A stretch of DNA of 64,000 nucleotides from Symbiodinium natans. Its lineage: Eukaryota; Sar; Dinophyceae; Suessiales; Symbiodiniaceae. Under the pieces are notes generated by a model. It did no database searches. It saw only the letters and a list, made by a program, of their open reading frames with translations, and had not been told where the DNA came from. Made by a program: the position numbers and the translations under genes. Where the stretch lies: positions 173,501 through 237,500 of the forward strand of contig CAJNDS010002586.1 of assembly GCA_905221605.1 (NCBI GenBank), written 5' to 3'. Below are positions 29,541-39,400 of this stretch, in pieces. The stretch's first letter is position 1; each line of letters starts with the position of its first letter.

Positions 29541-30144
29541 CACCCTACGTAACACTGCCAGAAGACATTTGTCTGGCTAAACCCAGCCATGGCTCTTCTG
29601 GCGGTTCGATTGAGGTTCGCACTCATCCTCTGAGGTATCCGAGGCGTTGAGTCCAGGTTCCCCACCTGCGAAAGTCCAAACTCGTCAAAACCCTCCCATC
29701 CCTGCGGCTACTCAGAAGTGGACATGCAATATTGTTCCGATGATCCTCATTCAAGGCCACCACACAACAGGGCCACACCAGAGCGTGCCTGCCACTTGTC
29801 GATGCGGCGGTCACTCGGGATGTACCTCAACAACAATTCAGACGAAGACTTCGCACGGATCATTCAAGCGCTCAAGCTTGAGGTGGCCGAGCTACGTTCA
29901 ACTCCGACATTCGCATAGTAGGTTCTTCAACAACCTGAGCAGATCTGCGTCTCTCAAACCTTTGCTGCCGTTTCACTACCTGATTGCTACATGCTTGTCT
30001 TGGAAGAACCCCTATGACCGCAGGCCCATGAGCCCCAGGGCACTCCAAGATCGGAGGCGGCGCTGCCTGTCGAAGGGCTCTATGGCGTGTCAGGACTCAT
30101 CAGACGTCGATACAAGCATCCCTCCCGGCTTGCACAGCTGCAGC

Positions 30145-30273
30145 CTAGAGAACGCCACGGAGATAGCTGAGAAGCCCGTTCGAAACTCCGACTTCCCTCG
30201 TCCCCGCCTTGGCGCGGCCCTTCGCCCGCTTCTTGGGATCGGGCAAGGAGTTGTTGGTCTTCGACTTGCCCAT
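30145..30273 (-). CDS. Gene E: last exon with stop codon, basic C terminus
   Basis: The exon is bounded by a CGCCAG acceptor and gives 42 residues then TAG at 30145-30147. It starts MGKSKTNNSLPDPKKRAKGR, continues AKAGTREVGVSNG and ends LLSYLRGVL. The lysine/arginine-rich stretch suggests a nuclear or nucleic-acid-binding tail, but that is inference only. It joins in phase to the exon at 30356-30654 if that exon ends at a GA donor. I do not recognise the protein. Confidence 0.5.
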   Translation of the reverse strand: MGKSKTNNSLPDPKKRAKGRAKAGTREVGVSNGLLSYLRGVL

Positions 30274-30355
30274 CTGGCGCACATTGGCGCACCAAGCAAC
30301 ATCAAGGAGCCCTAGAGGCCCTCCTACTCAAGAACCTGTGGCACTCTCAGGATTC

Positions 30356-30654
30356 ACCTCTCCGCGCCTTCGGGGCCTTCTTGTTCAACGCCGCGAGGTT
30401 GCCAGGCCCACCCAGGCCAACAGGAGGCCCGCCCACCGCAGGCGCCGCCGGGGCAGCTGGCATGTGTTTGGCAAAGCTTCTGGGCTTCCACTCGGAGGCC
30501 GTGTCCCACTTCTTTGGTTCACTCGCTCGATTGTCGAATCTCTCCACCCTCTGAACCGCCCCACTGGGCCCAGATGCCCGACTCCCAAGACTGAAAGCCC
30601 CAGAAGTGCGGCTTTGCGGACCTGCGGCCTTCTCCGATGGCGCGGCTGACACAT
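30356..30654 (-). CDS. Gene E: long low-complexity exon
   Basis: This 99-codon open segment is rich in Ala, Pro, Gly and Ser. It contains SGAVQRVERFDNRASEPKKW, DTASEWKPRSFAKHMP and an AAPAAPAVGGPP stretch, and it ends NKKAPKARRG. It looks like a disordered region. The acceptor reads GTGACAG, and the donor is GA (or GT one phase earlier). A plus-strand frame also crosses here but is less protein-like. Confidence 0.45.
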
Positions 30655-31023
30655 CTGTCACGCCCTGCGTTGGAGCTGAGGCTTTGTTTCGGCAGGGGAA
30701 CAGCCAACTCCTAGGAGGACTGGTCAGCAGAGCAGACACCAGCACAGCACTCACCTCGCCCCTCCTCTCAATGCTTCTCCTCGCAAGCTGACTGCTGACC
30801 CACCTCTCGCTTTGCTTTTCCTCCTCTCCTTTCTGCCTTTGACCGGCACTTGCACCTAAGAGGTGCCTCGTACCCACCTCAGTCTCACTATCCCTTGCCC
30901 ACGCCGCTTTCTTTCAATGGCGGGCATCATGAGCATCACTGCGGTCCCTCCCCAAGAAACACGCTTCAATACCCTTCAACAGAACCGGCGCCATGTGAAA
31001 TTGAAGGTGTGCCCATGTGTGCC

Positions 31024-31540
31024 CTGCTTTCTGCATTTCCGAGGCCTTCTGCGGCGGCCGCTGCGTGGCACCGGCCGCTGCCGTCTTGGTCCAGAGGTGC
31101 TCAGACCTCGCAACCACTGAGGGCAAACCTGGTACTCCGCTCAAGAGGCTTCAATATGACCCCGCAACGCACTCACTGCCCAAGAGAAAGGAGCTAAGGA
31201 GAATTCCGAGCACTAACAAAGAGGTAACGATTCCGGCAGTTCGGTACTCTTGGTAGTCAAGTTTGCCAGGGACATCTTGGTTGTGGTCAAAGCCACGGCC
31301 TCGCAGCCGAACTTTCCAAGAAGGGATCAGCTTCCGTGTGGCTCAGGGTCTGGTCCACCTCAGTCGAAGCGATTGAAACCTGTCACCTCAGAGCCTCACC
31401 TCTCAAAACCCCTCCTTCACTGCCTCCTTCACTGCCTCCTTCACTGCCTCCTTCACTGCCCAAGAAGCAAAAAAGCAGAGAGTCCATGCTGGGGCCGCGT
31501 CGCTAAAGTCGACGTCTTTCGCCAGCTGCTCTTTTGCCAA
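31024..31540 (-). CDS. Gene E: upstream exons, partly coiled coil
   Basis: Minus-strand pieces include about 31024-31106 (SEHLWTKTAAAGATQRPPQK and on), about 31290-31390 (STEVDQTLSHTEADPFLESS) and about 31400-31540 (LQLAKEQLAKDVDFSDA followed by a repeated AVKE motif). The AVKE repeat comes from a 12-base tandem repeat at 31413-31465. Exon limits are approximate, and no start codon was found. Confidence 0.35.
31413..31465. repeat. 12-bp tandem repeat, about four copies
   Basis: CTTCACTGCCTC-type units repeat about four times with the period kept at 12. On the minus strand they would encode a VKEA heptad-like repeat, and on the plus strand LLHC. Confidence 0.85.
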
Positions 31541-31794
31541 CTGCAATTTGTGAGTTGCTGATATTTTGTGTGTGTGTGAAGGGGGGAAAAAGTAGGGATA
31601 CTGTAGGGCTTCCATGGTGCTCTAAAAGCATAGCTGCAGTCTGCATTCCACCGCGCTTCATCACGCGGAGTCGGCCCTTTGGTCAAGCTAACGCCCTGAT
31701 CCGAAAACCTGGTCGGAAAACACGGCGACCTGCTCGGAAAATGGCCCGAACCCTGATCTTAAAAAACACAGGGACCCGGTTCCCGAAACGGCCC

Positions 31795-32013
31795 CTGCTC
31801 GCCAACCACCCTAGAAACCCCTGAAGAAGAAGAAACTGAAAACCTTGAAGCCCCAAGGACCTTAACAAAAAAACAAACCTAAACCCCAAGCCCTTAAAGC
31901 CCCGGGCGCGTCCGCGGTCCGCATTCTCGGCCCGCCCCGTAAACCTAAACCCTCAACCCAGCCCTTAATAAAGGGGGGAAACCTCCTACACATGAACCAC
32001 AGCTGGGGGGGGG
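31795..32013. repeat. Degenerate telomere-like tract ending in a G homopolymer
   Basis: Scattered CCCTAAA-like pieces (AACCCTTGAAGCCCC, AACCTAAACCCC, AACCTAAACCCTCAACCC) lead to a G run at 32004-32013 preceded by ACCACAGCTGG. A similar CCACGGCTGG precedes the G run at 29.52 kb, so the two tracts may be copies of one composite repeat. Confidence 0.75.
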
Positions 32014-32028
32014 TGGGTCCCATGTCTC

Positions 32029-32484
32029 GTGCCCATGATCGGCGCACCGGCGTGGGAACAGAGGAGCGCAAAGCTAACACAGGCGACGGAACCAATCCAC
32101 ACTTTGGAGAGCCTGCTCGCTGACGTCCAGCGACATGCGCAGCTGATTGCCACTATGGACATTGATGACCTCAGAGTGAAGCAACAGCAAAAGAGGGGGC
32201 CGAAGGCTCAGTGCGCATCACTATTCGGCTCTGCGACGAACCTCCGAAAGGCTCTATCCAAGGCAGTCGGAGCCCAGGAAAGAATCGATTGCAAGGCCCG
32301 CGGCCCCCTCGACGGTCTTAATGACGGCGGTGACTCCATCCATGTCACGCAGCTGCTCCTGTTGCGGTGGAAAGGCTCATGCATTCGGCTTTACATCCCC
32401 ACCGACCGCGTTCGATTTTCGAATTGGCGACTTCTTGAACTACCGAGACAACACCAACGCAGGAGACCTTTGACGGGAGCGTAG
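32029..32484 (+). CDS. Gene F: plus-strand open frame, unknown protein
   Basis: A 151-codon frame runs from an ATG to a TAG stop with good protein composition. It contains TLESLLADVQRHAQLIATMD then IDDLRVKQQQKRGPK and SATNLRKALSKAVGAQERID. No comparable frame is open on the minus strand over its first two thirds. It could be one exon, a single-exon gene or a decayed copy. Not recognised. Confidence 0.45.
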   Translation: MPMIGAPAWEQRSAKLTQATEPIHTLESLLADVQRHAQLIATMDIDDLRVKQQQKRGPKAQCASLFGSATNLRKALSKAVGAQERIDCKARGPLDGLNDGGDSIHVTQLLLLRWKGSCIRLYIPTDRVRFSNWRLLELPRQHQRRRPLTGA

Positions 32485-32792
32485 GGTTCAGAAATGCTGT
32501 CCTCGATTCTCTTGATGCCCTCGCTGGAAAAGCAATTCCTGCACGCAGCTTGAACTCAAGAGGAACCTGTGACTTCTGACCAAAGCGGCTGAACATCGCT
32601 TCGGAGATACCTTGCTTTCAAGGGACCACGGAGGCTCACCATCAGGCAGCATGGGAGTAGCGAAGAACGCACAAGATGCACACAGCTTATTTGTGTAAAG
32701 CAACCGCTAGCGAGTACCCCTGAGCGGCCTTTCTACGATTGAGCGAGAGCGCATTGCAATAATCTCAATAAGTACAACAACTGTTTGCCAAA

Positions 32793-33056
32793 TAATGTTG
32801 ACTTCACATTAGTGATTCCCGCCGCAATTGTAAAATCCCGCTGCCGGAACACAACATTGTAACCCGCCACAATTGTAAAATCCGACCCGGGAAATCCGGT
32901 TTTTACGGGCGTGGTGCTACTACCTAATACTAAAACTAATAGTACGTCCTACCAGGATTTAGGCGAACATTATTGAGGAGGCCCTGGCCATCCTGGCCGG
33001 AGAGATTGATCAATGAGGGGGGGGGGGCGGGGTTTATTAATGCGAAGTCAACATTA
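32793..33056. mobile_element. Putative MITE-like element with 19-bp terminal inverted repeats
   Basis: The left end at 32793-32811 reads TAATGTTGACTTCACATTA. The right end at 33038-33056 is its reverse complement with one mismatch. The 264-bp interior has no open frame of note. It contains two direct copies of an AATTGTAAAATCC motif (near 32825 and 32868) and a G run (33017-33032). TA at both outer ends could be the target duplication, as in Tc1/mariner-derived elements. It lies between the two gene F frames. Confidence 0.65.
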
Positions 33057-33228
33057 CACCCGCAGCGGATTCCATCCGTGGCCTTCGGAGGTCAAAGGAG
33101 CGCATGTACGGTAACTGGAAGATCACCTGTTTCCAGGGCACGCTGAAACCCTTTTTCACTGGCCTCCATGAAAATTCTGGCTAGCGACCGCACTACAACT
33201 TGTTCTGGAAGCATCGCTCCGTCAAACA

Positions 33229-33495
33229 GTGCGCACACTGACCTCAAAAGCAACCAGGCAGGTCAGCCCTACAAGCTCGATAGCTAAGGGCCGTAAGAAA
33301 CATGAGCATGAGAAAGACCAAAATCCTAAAGGCATTCAGCGCCTGCAGCAAGATGTTCACGCAATCCTGGCTGAAGATGCAAGCTGGCAGGGTGTCATGG
33401 CGGTGAAGCTCGCTCAAAACAATCCTATGCAAGAAAAACGCATAGCCGCAGGGACATGGGGTAATTATTGCGCTAGACGCCCCAGTAGGACTTAG
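33229..33495 (+). CDS. Gene F: second plus-strand frame
   Basis: An 88-codon frame reads KGRKKHEHEKDQNPKGIQRL, then QQDVHAILAEDASWQGVMAV and KLAQNNPMQEKRIAAGTW, ending in TAG. It is basic and helical and looks coding. A shorter coding-like piece (KERMYGNWKITCFQGTLKPF) precedes it near 33090-33180. No family was recognised. Confidence 0.4.
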   Translation: MRTLTSKATRQVSPTSSIAKGRKKHEHEKDQNPKGIQRLQQDVHAILAEDASWQGVMAVKLAQNNPMQEKRIAAGTWGNYCARRPSRT

Positions 33496-33867
33496 CCTTG
33501 ACTTAAACAAGAAGCGAAACCACATGGCGTCCCACATGAGTCACATGAGGGTCCCACAAAAGCTTCTGCCCGGACTACGCAGCTTCTTGACATGCGTGCC
33601 CTCTGAAAGCCAAGCCCGCTCCTATAGACTAGCAAAAAGAACAGAGGGTCTAGATCAACTCCACATGCAGAACTTCTAAAGAAGGATGCCTGAAAGGCCA
33701 AACGCCAAACTTCTCAGGAATGTATGCGATGTCTGTGGTCGGCCGCAGGAAGCCCCTCGTGCGGTGTGACTTCGGCCAAAGCATGTCGGCCTAACGTCAT
33801 CGAGACCATTGTCGATCAGGCTAAGGACATAGACCTGCTTCAAGGATCGCGTGGGCCTACAGTATGA

Positions 33868-34012
33868 AGACCGAGTTGAAGCACTCGAAGCACTCGAAGC
33901 GCTCGAAGCGCTCGAAGCGCTGCAAGCACGGGGCCTGCTCGAAGCACTCGTAGCGCGTGAAGAGGCCAAGCGTCTCTTTGATCTCGCGCAAGCCGAAGCT
34001 GAGGCCTGTAGA
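33868..34012 (+). CDS. Gene F: coiled-coil exon with EAL repeats
   Basis: The plus strand reads YEDRV then five EAL units, ending LQARGLLEALVAREEAKRLF and DLAQAEAE. A 9-bp unit GAAGCACTC/GAAGCGCTC creates the repeat. Bounds are a CTACAG acceptor and a GC donor after GAG. The pattern predicts a strong coiled coil. The minus-strand reading is a serine/alanine repeat and much less plausible. Confidence 0.5.
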
Positions 34013-34258
34013 GTCACTCGCCGCACTCGCCGCACTCGCCTTTCCACGTTAAAGGCTTCCGGGGACCCAGCCGTCCAGGTGCAGGTCGTGAATTCGCTCG
34101 CCCTCAATCATGTTCATGACATACCTGGGGCAAAGTGGCGCAAGATCCGGGGATCCTCACCTTCAGTGACGTTGGTTTGTGAGAGATCTCTCGGTCTCTC
34201 GGCCAATGGAAGTCGCAGCTGATTGGGAGTCAGCGGGAGACAAGACGCTTTAGGATAG

Positions 34259-34262
34259 AGAG

Positions 34263-34341
<79 letters not shown>

Positions 34342-34342
34342 G
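34259..34342. repeat. (GAAA)n tetranucleotide tract
   Basis: About twenty GAAA units form an 84-base homopurine strand between the gene F frames. Confidence 0.95.
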
Positions 34343-34713
34343 AGCGGGCGCCTCATGAGAGCGCGAGACTTGAAGGACTCGAACATCTGCGTGCGGCCGA
34401 AGAGGGACATGTTCCTGCAGCGCAAACCGAACCTTTGTTCGTGGTTCTCAAAAATGCTCTCAACACATCTTCACACACACATCTTCCTTTCGCAACTGTT
34501 GCTCGCTTCGGGGGGCTCCTCTGGCGCATGGCGGACACAAGCGCATTGGACTTCGAGAGGTCCTCAGACAAAGTTGTGACATTGCCAGACACTGCCATAT
34601 GGTCTCCTCTAAACCCGGGAAACAATCCAGAACACCCGGCCCCAGACGCCCACAGAAACCTTCTGCTTCCAAGACATGAGAAACTAAAAACAATGCTTCA
34701 ACATGCTTCATAA
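34343..34713 (+). CDS. Gene F: frame running to a stop
   Basis: Directly after the GAAA tract a plus frame reads SARLEGLEHLRAAEEGHVPA, AQTEPLFVVLKNALN, then LLWRMADTSALDFERSSDKV and NPGNNPEHPAPDAHRNLLLP before a TAA stop. Composition is good throughout. The minus strand is also open over 34460-34711, which lowers confidence. Confidence 0.35.
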
Positions 34714-34957
34714 GAACTATAATACAGAATCCGCTTTATCTGCAAGAAACAAAATTAGCCTGGCTCGCACGGCACCGTCTCCACAAACGAACACCACGCA
34801 AATCTACGTGAAACACGCTAGCCTACGCCTGTATACATAAAATTAACGAAGCTTGGGAACTGGTAACTACACGGGACCAAGCCCGATGGCACTTTGTGCA
34901 GTATTTACGAATTCCTTTTGATCCTCTTAGTTTCGTAGTGCAAATGCTAATCAAAAG

Positions 34958-35650
34958 ATGCAAACTGCAAAGAAAGAGTACACAAACTCGGCAAGCCAGG
35001 TGATCAAGGCAAGGAGTCAAACAGTCGCTGCCAAGACACGCCCAGGTAAGCGTCGCTACGCTGCTGGCCCTCGTGAAGCATCGCCAACAGCCTCGGAGAG
35101 TCAGAAACCCTCAGAGATTCGCAGAGAGATTCAGACATCCTCAGACGTCTCAGACATCGCGTGGGCCCGAGACTGCGCCCCTCTTCCCGCCGACTCCGTC
35201 GCCCTCAGCTCAGTCGTGGATCCGTGGATCCGTGGATCCCTGAGCCCAGCTCTGCGCAATCTTCTCGATCATGGGAGGGACCGGATTGCGCGCCTCAGAG
35301 CAGAGGGTTTTCTGCACATGAGGCATTTGCCATTGTGGAGTGTGCCCCTTCTGCTTTATCGAGAAAAGGCGGTGCCAAAAGTAAGGTGCTCAGAGCATCC
35401 ATGCCCAGCCTGCTGGGCCTCGTAGAGGAACTCATTCACCTTTCCCAAGGAAGTCGAGGCTTGAGATGTGCAGATTTCTCCTATATCCTCGTGCTGCTAC
35501 CGCACCTGCAGCTTTTCTAAGAGGTCCGACTTCGTCGACTGGATCAGGATGGGCCGTTGCCTGAAGAGGTCTCTACCGCACTCTACCGGATTACAGCCCG
35601 CTTCACTCAAAGCAAGTCCAAGTCCTTGTGGCCAAACCGTAAGACTGGCC
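34958..35650 (+). CDS. Gene F: further plus-strand exons
   Basis: One frame covers 34958 to about 35425 (SASQVIKARSQTVAAKTRPG and on). A second, about 35300-35520, reads SAHEAFAIVECAPSALSRKG then SMPSLLGLVEELIHLSQ. A third, about 35523-35650, follows an AG and reads VRLRRLDQDGPLPEEVSTAL then YRITARFTQSKSKSLW. The frame changes imply introns I could not place. GTGGATCC is repeated three times near 35217-35240. Confidence 0.35.
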
Positions 35651-36004
35651 AAATCTATTGAACTCCTGAATGCCAAACGTGCATGAAGCTGTTATCCCCC
35701 ACAGGCCTTCCTGCTTCATCGAGCACATCCTCACGCTTGATGTACCTTCACGGAAGCTGAATAGAACATCGCCGCCCTGTGATCGCCTGTGAATGCAGCC
35801 TCCGGTTTAGCAGCTTTACCGAGACCAGGAACGAGCCGAGGCTTTCTGGCCCACAAAACCCTGAAACAATAGAACCCTGAAAGTTGGAGCCCTGAAACCA
35901 GAACTGACCAAACTCGCACGCTGAGTGCTCTGGGAGTCAAGGGCACTCCAGCTCTTTCTTGAAGGCTTCGGTGTCGTTGACTGTCGTGGCAGCCTCCGCG
36001 ACAG

Positions 36005-36223
36005 GTGCTGCAACTTCAATACATGGTAGACATGCGGCTATTCCAGACTCCCGCAAGCATGTCGACACGCACCCAAGCCAGCCTTCTCTTCGAAGGAGTC
36101 GATCTCGTCACGCAACCTGCCGAGAGCATTTTGCGTTTGATCGACGTGCTCTGTGCCAGGACAAGTCTAAACGATTGTTACACCGCACTAGCTACAATCG
36201 GAACCAGATTTCCCGTTTCCTAG
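36005..36223 (+). CDS. Gene F: possible last exon
   Basis: The frame reads TRTQASLLFEGVDLVTQPAE then SILRLIDVLCARTSLNDCYT and ALATIGTRFPVS, ending in TAG at 36221-36223. It is one of the more protein-like plus frames in the region, and the minus strand lacks a comparable frame. Gene B on the minus strand would converge on it. Confidence 0.4.
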   Translation: MLQLQYMVDMRLFQTPASMSTRTQASLLFEGVDLVTQPAESILRLIDVLCARTSLNDCYTALATIGTRFPVS

Positions 36224-36439
36224 TGACTTGAACTCGAAGAAACTGAGCAGCGAGGGGTTGAGAGCACGTGGAAAACACAGAAAGCATGTCATGGAGCTCG
36301 AGCCCTTCTGATCCCTCTCGCCCCATGTTACTCTAAAGTGGAAAATTCAAGAAAGCAAGAGTTTCCTATGTGTTGACACAACTTTAGTTTGAAAGCGAAA
36401 GGAAGTATAGTTACTAGTATCTACGCTTCGCAAAGTTTC

Positions 36440-39400
36440 GCGAAGGAGCAGAGCGCGACCACCCGTCAACAAGCGCCCTCCCCCAATGATTCCCAGGCGG
36501 CCACCCCGGCGGCTCCGTCCCTGGCCCAGCCTGCTATTCTCGCCAGAGAGTTCCTCAGATGTGGCGACGTGAGGAATGTCAACTCCAAGACTCAAGGCTA
36601 TTCGGGCTGTACGTGTAGAGCTGTCCCTGGAACTGTTGTCTGGAGCTGCATGATGCTTCTAGTTGTTCTGGCGTGCACCCTCATGCTGAGCACAGCGGCT
36701 TCTAGTTCCTGCAGAAGCAAAGTCCGTCTCATAATCCTGTGGTGCCGTGATGTTTTTGATGGGCCGTCCTAGACTTCGAACAGTATATGCCCCAAATTAC
36801 TCAAATTACGTCAAACCTGAATCTCGACGGGGAGGGAGAGGAGGAGTTCCATTCTCGCCGCCCTCTGTTCTCTGCTCAGCGGCGCTGGCTTTGTCAGCGA
36901 CTTTCTTGATTTCCACCTCACCAGCGAGGCAATTTGCGTTAACGTCCCAGATGCCAGCTGCTAAAGATTTCCGGCTAGCCTCCGACGAAGTTCTTGCTTA
37001 CAACACATCTCATCAAGTCGTGATGATATGTGGCATGCACGAGCGCCCTCTGCTTTCACAGCAGCCTTCAGAGAAGATTTCTCCTCTTCCTGGCCGTCGA
37101 TTCCTGACACAGCTGCGCAGCTTGCACTCTTGAAAAGACAAGAGCGACAAGAAGGGTGTATTTGAAAAGAACGAAAAGGAGTCGGCATTTAGGCCATTTC
37201 AAGGGCTCTTTGGAAATTCTTCGTGACACGCGGTCCTAACCTGTTCTAAAAATATGTTCTCAAAATATGCCCCAAATGCCGCCAGCACGCGACTGGCCAG
37301 GTAGGCGTTCTGAGTCTGCAGCTGACCTGCAAGTTGCCCGAATGGATGTCAGAAGTCTGGAGCTATGGGCATTGAGCCAAACCATGTCGACCCACCCGAA
37401 ATGGAAATCCGAAAGCCTTAAGGCCGTTCTTCTTGGACACTTCCGGTTGCTGACAACACCTGGCCCTGTGCCTACGCGGTCATTCAGCTCCGAGATTTCC
37501 TTCTCCGCCTTTGCAAGCAAAGGCCGAAAGGTCCGGAGTCTGGAATTGGGGGAGTCGGGGAGAGTCGGGGGGGAGTCCAAAGTCTAGGAGGAAATGGAGA
37601 GCCCCTCTTGCGAACCTTCCAGTGCTTTGTCTATCTCTGTCATTTCTTTGGCAGCATGTCGGCCTGGCCTTCTCCTGAGCTCCTTGGGACACGGTCACGT
37701 TGTCCTCGATCTTCTTGTTCTTCCTGAGGACTCGGGGGCCGTTGCCAAGCCGTGGATGGGGGGAGACACGTCTGCCAGGCTTAGCTCTTCCCTGCCATCT
37801 CTCTCCTCTCTCGTGTTCTTGAACGGAACGGGAACACGCCCCCGGTCAAGCGAGAAAACATACAATCGACCCCCTGTGAAACTCCGAAGCGTCTGGACCC
37901 ATCTCTCTGAAAATTTCGGATCTCCAGCCAAGGGGCTTTTTCAAAACCACGGCCTCCGACAATGGTGGGGATACTTTTGCTCAAGGCTGCTAAACAGGAG
38001 CTTAATCGCGCAAGCGGTGACAAGCTCTTCTTCGCAAGCCCCTCTCCAACCTCACAGGGCACTACATATACTACATGAATGAGGGTGCCCAGCAAATCTG
38101 TGCCTCCTGCTCCGCTTCCTTGCGCTCCTGCTCGGCCAAGACCTGCACAAATGGGGGACAGCGCAGGGACACTGCGGGGACAAACGGCACGCCGAGGGCA
38201 CCAAGACCGTCCTCGGCTGCCACGGCTGGCTGTGCCCAGCATCGCGCAGAAGATGCTAACTTGGTGCCTCTGAACATGTTCCAGCGATTTTTCACTTCGC
38301 ACAGAGGTCTGGAAAACGGCGCACGCGGCACAGGGCGAAAGTGGTGAAACATGCCGAGACTCCTCGGCTGGATCTCACATACGAATCTGCAAATATCATG
38401 GTCCTTTGACCCCACTTTCAGGACATCGTCCCACCATAGACATGCACCAGAACGCAAGTCCATCTGAAGAGCACGCAATGCCAGCAGCAGGTGCTTTAAA
38501 AAACCACCTGTAACCTAGGACTCGGATTTGGCTCCCTTGTCATTTTCGCTAGGGCCAAAAACATGAGGCTGCGAGCATCGCAGCCCTCTTCTGATGTCAT
38601 TCGCGTCTGGTGGCCCTGTGGACAATCAGCCCTTGTGGGCTCTTTCATTAGCGGCCTTCCACGGGAAATCAACAGAGGTTAGGACCTGGAACCCAAGTGA
38701 TGTCAGTATGCAGCCTTCGCTCCTAGCTACTGTTCTGGCTTTCGTCTGTAAAAGCGAATTGCACTATCAACACACTAGCTTCGGCTCATGACGCCCCAAA
38801 CTTTCTTCATGTGGTGTTGGTGGTACTCCTCCGCATCATGCCAATCCTGGAGCTCGAGGATTGCGGGTTCAAAAACAAGAAGAGTTGAGCAATGGGCCAA
38901 TGGGTTAACAGCGAAAAGAACCCAACAGTTCCTGCTACACATTCTCATTCCCCGCGAGGCCGGCCTGAATGAACAACTTTGCAGGTTGTCCTAATCAAGG
39001 GTAAGAGGTCCCCCAAAAAAGAATATATATATATATATATATTACGGCAGGAAGATGAACACAACTCCAAGATTGAAGCCTCAAAGTCTACCCGAAAGCC
39101 GATCGGCCCTTCAAATGAAAAGGCTTCCGTTTCCAGGATTGGGACGTTGGCTTGGGGCTTTCTGCCTAAAGGCTGATAGTCAGGCGCCTCAAGAATTTCA
39201 GCTTGCCCTGGCAGAATCTGATGCGGGTGGAGCGCATTTCCGTCTTGTCAGGCTGTTCTACGCACAAGGTCGTACACGGAGACCTCACAACTCTTTCCAA
39301 ACTTCCAGGCTCAAGTCCGAGGTGCACAAACGGGCTGAACGGGCACCCGAACCTCGGGTAGCCAACTCCACACAACTGATACTATAGTGATACCATGCTT

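Noticed and set aside
34114-34425. Serine/phenylalanine-rich minus-strand frame
   Set aside because: Product of translating the GAAA tetranucleotide tract.
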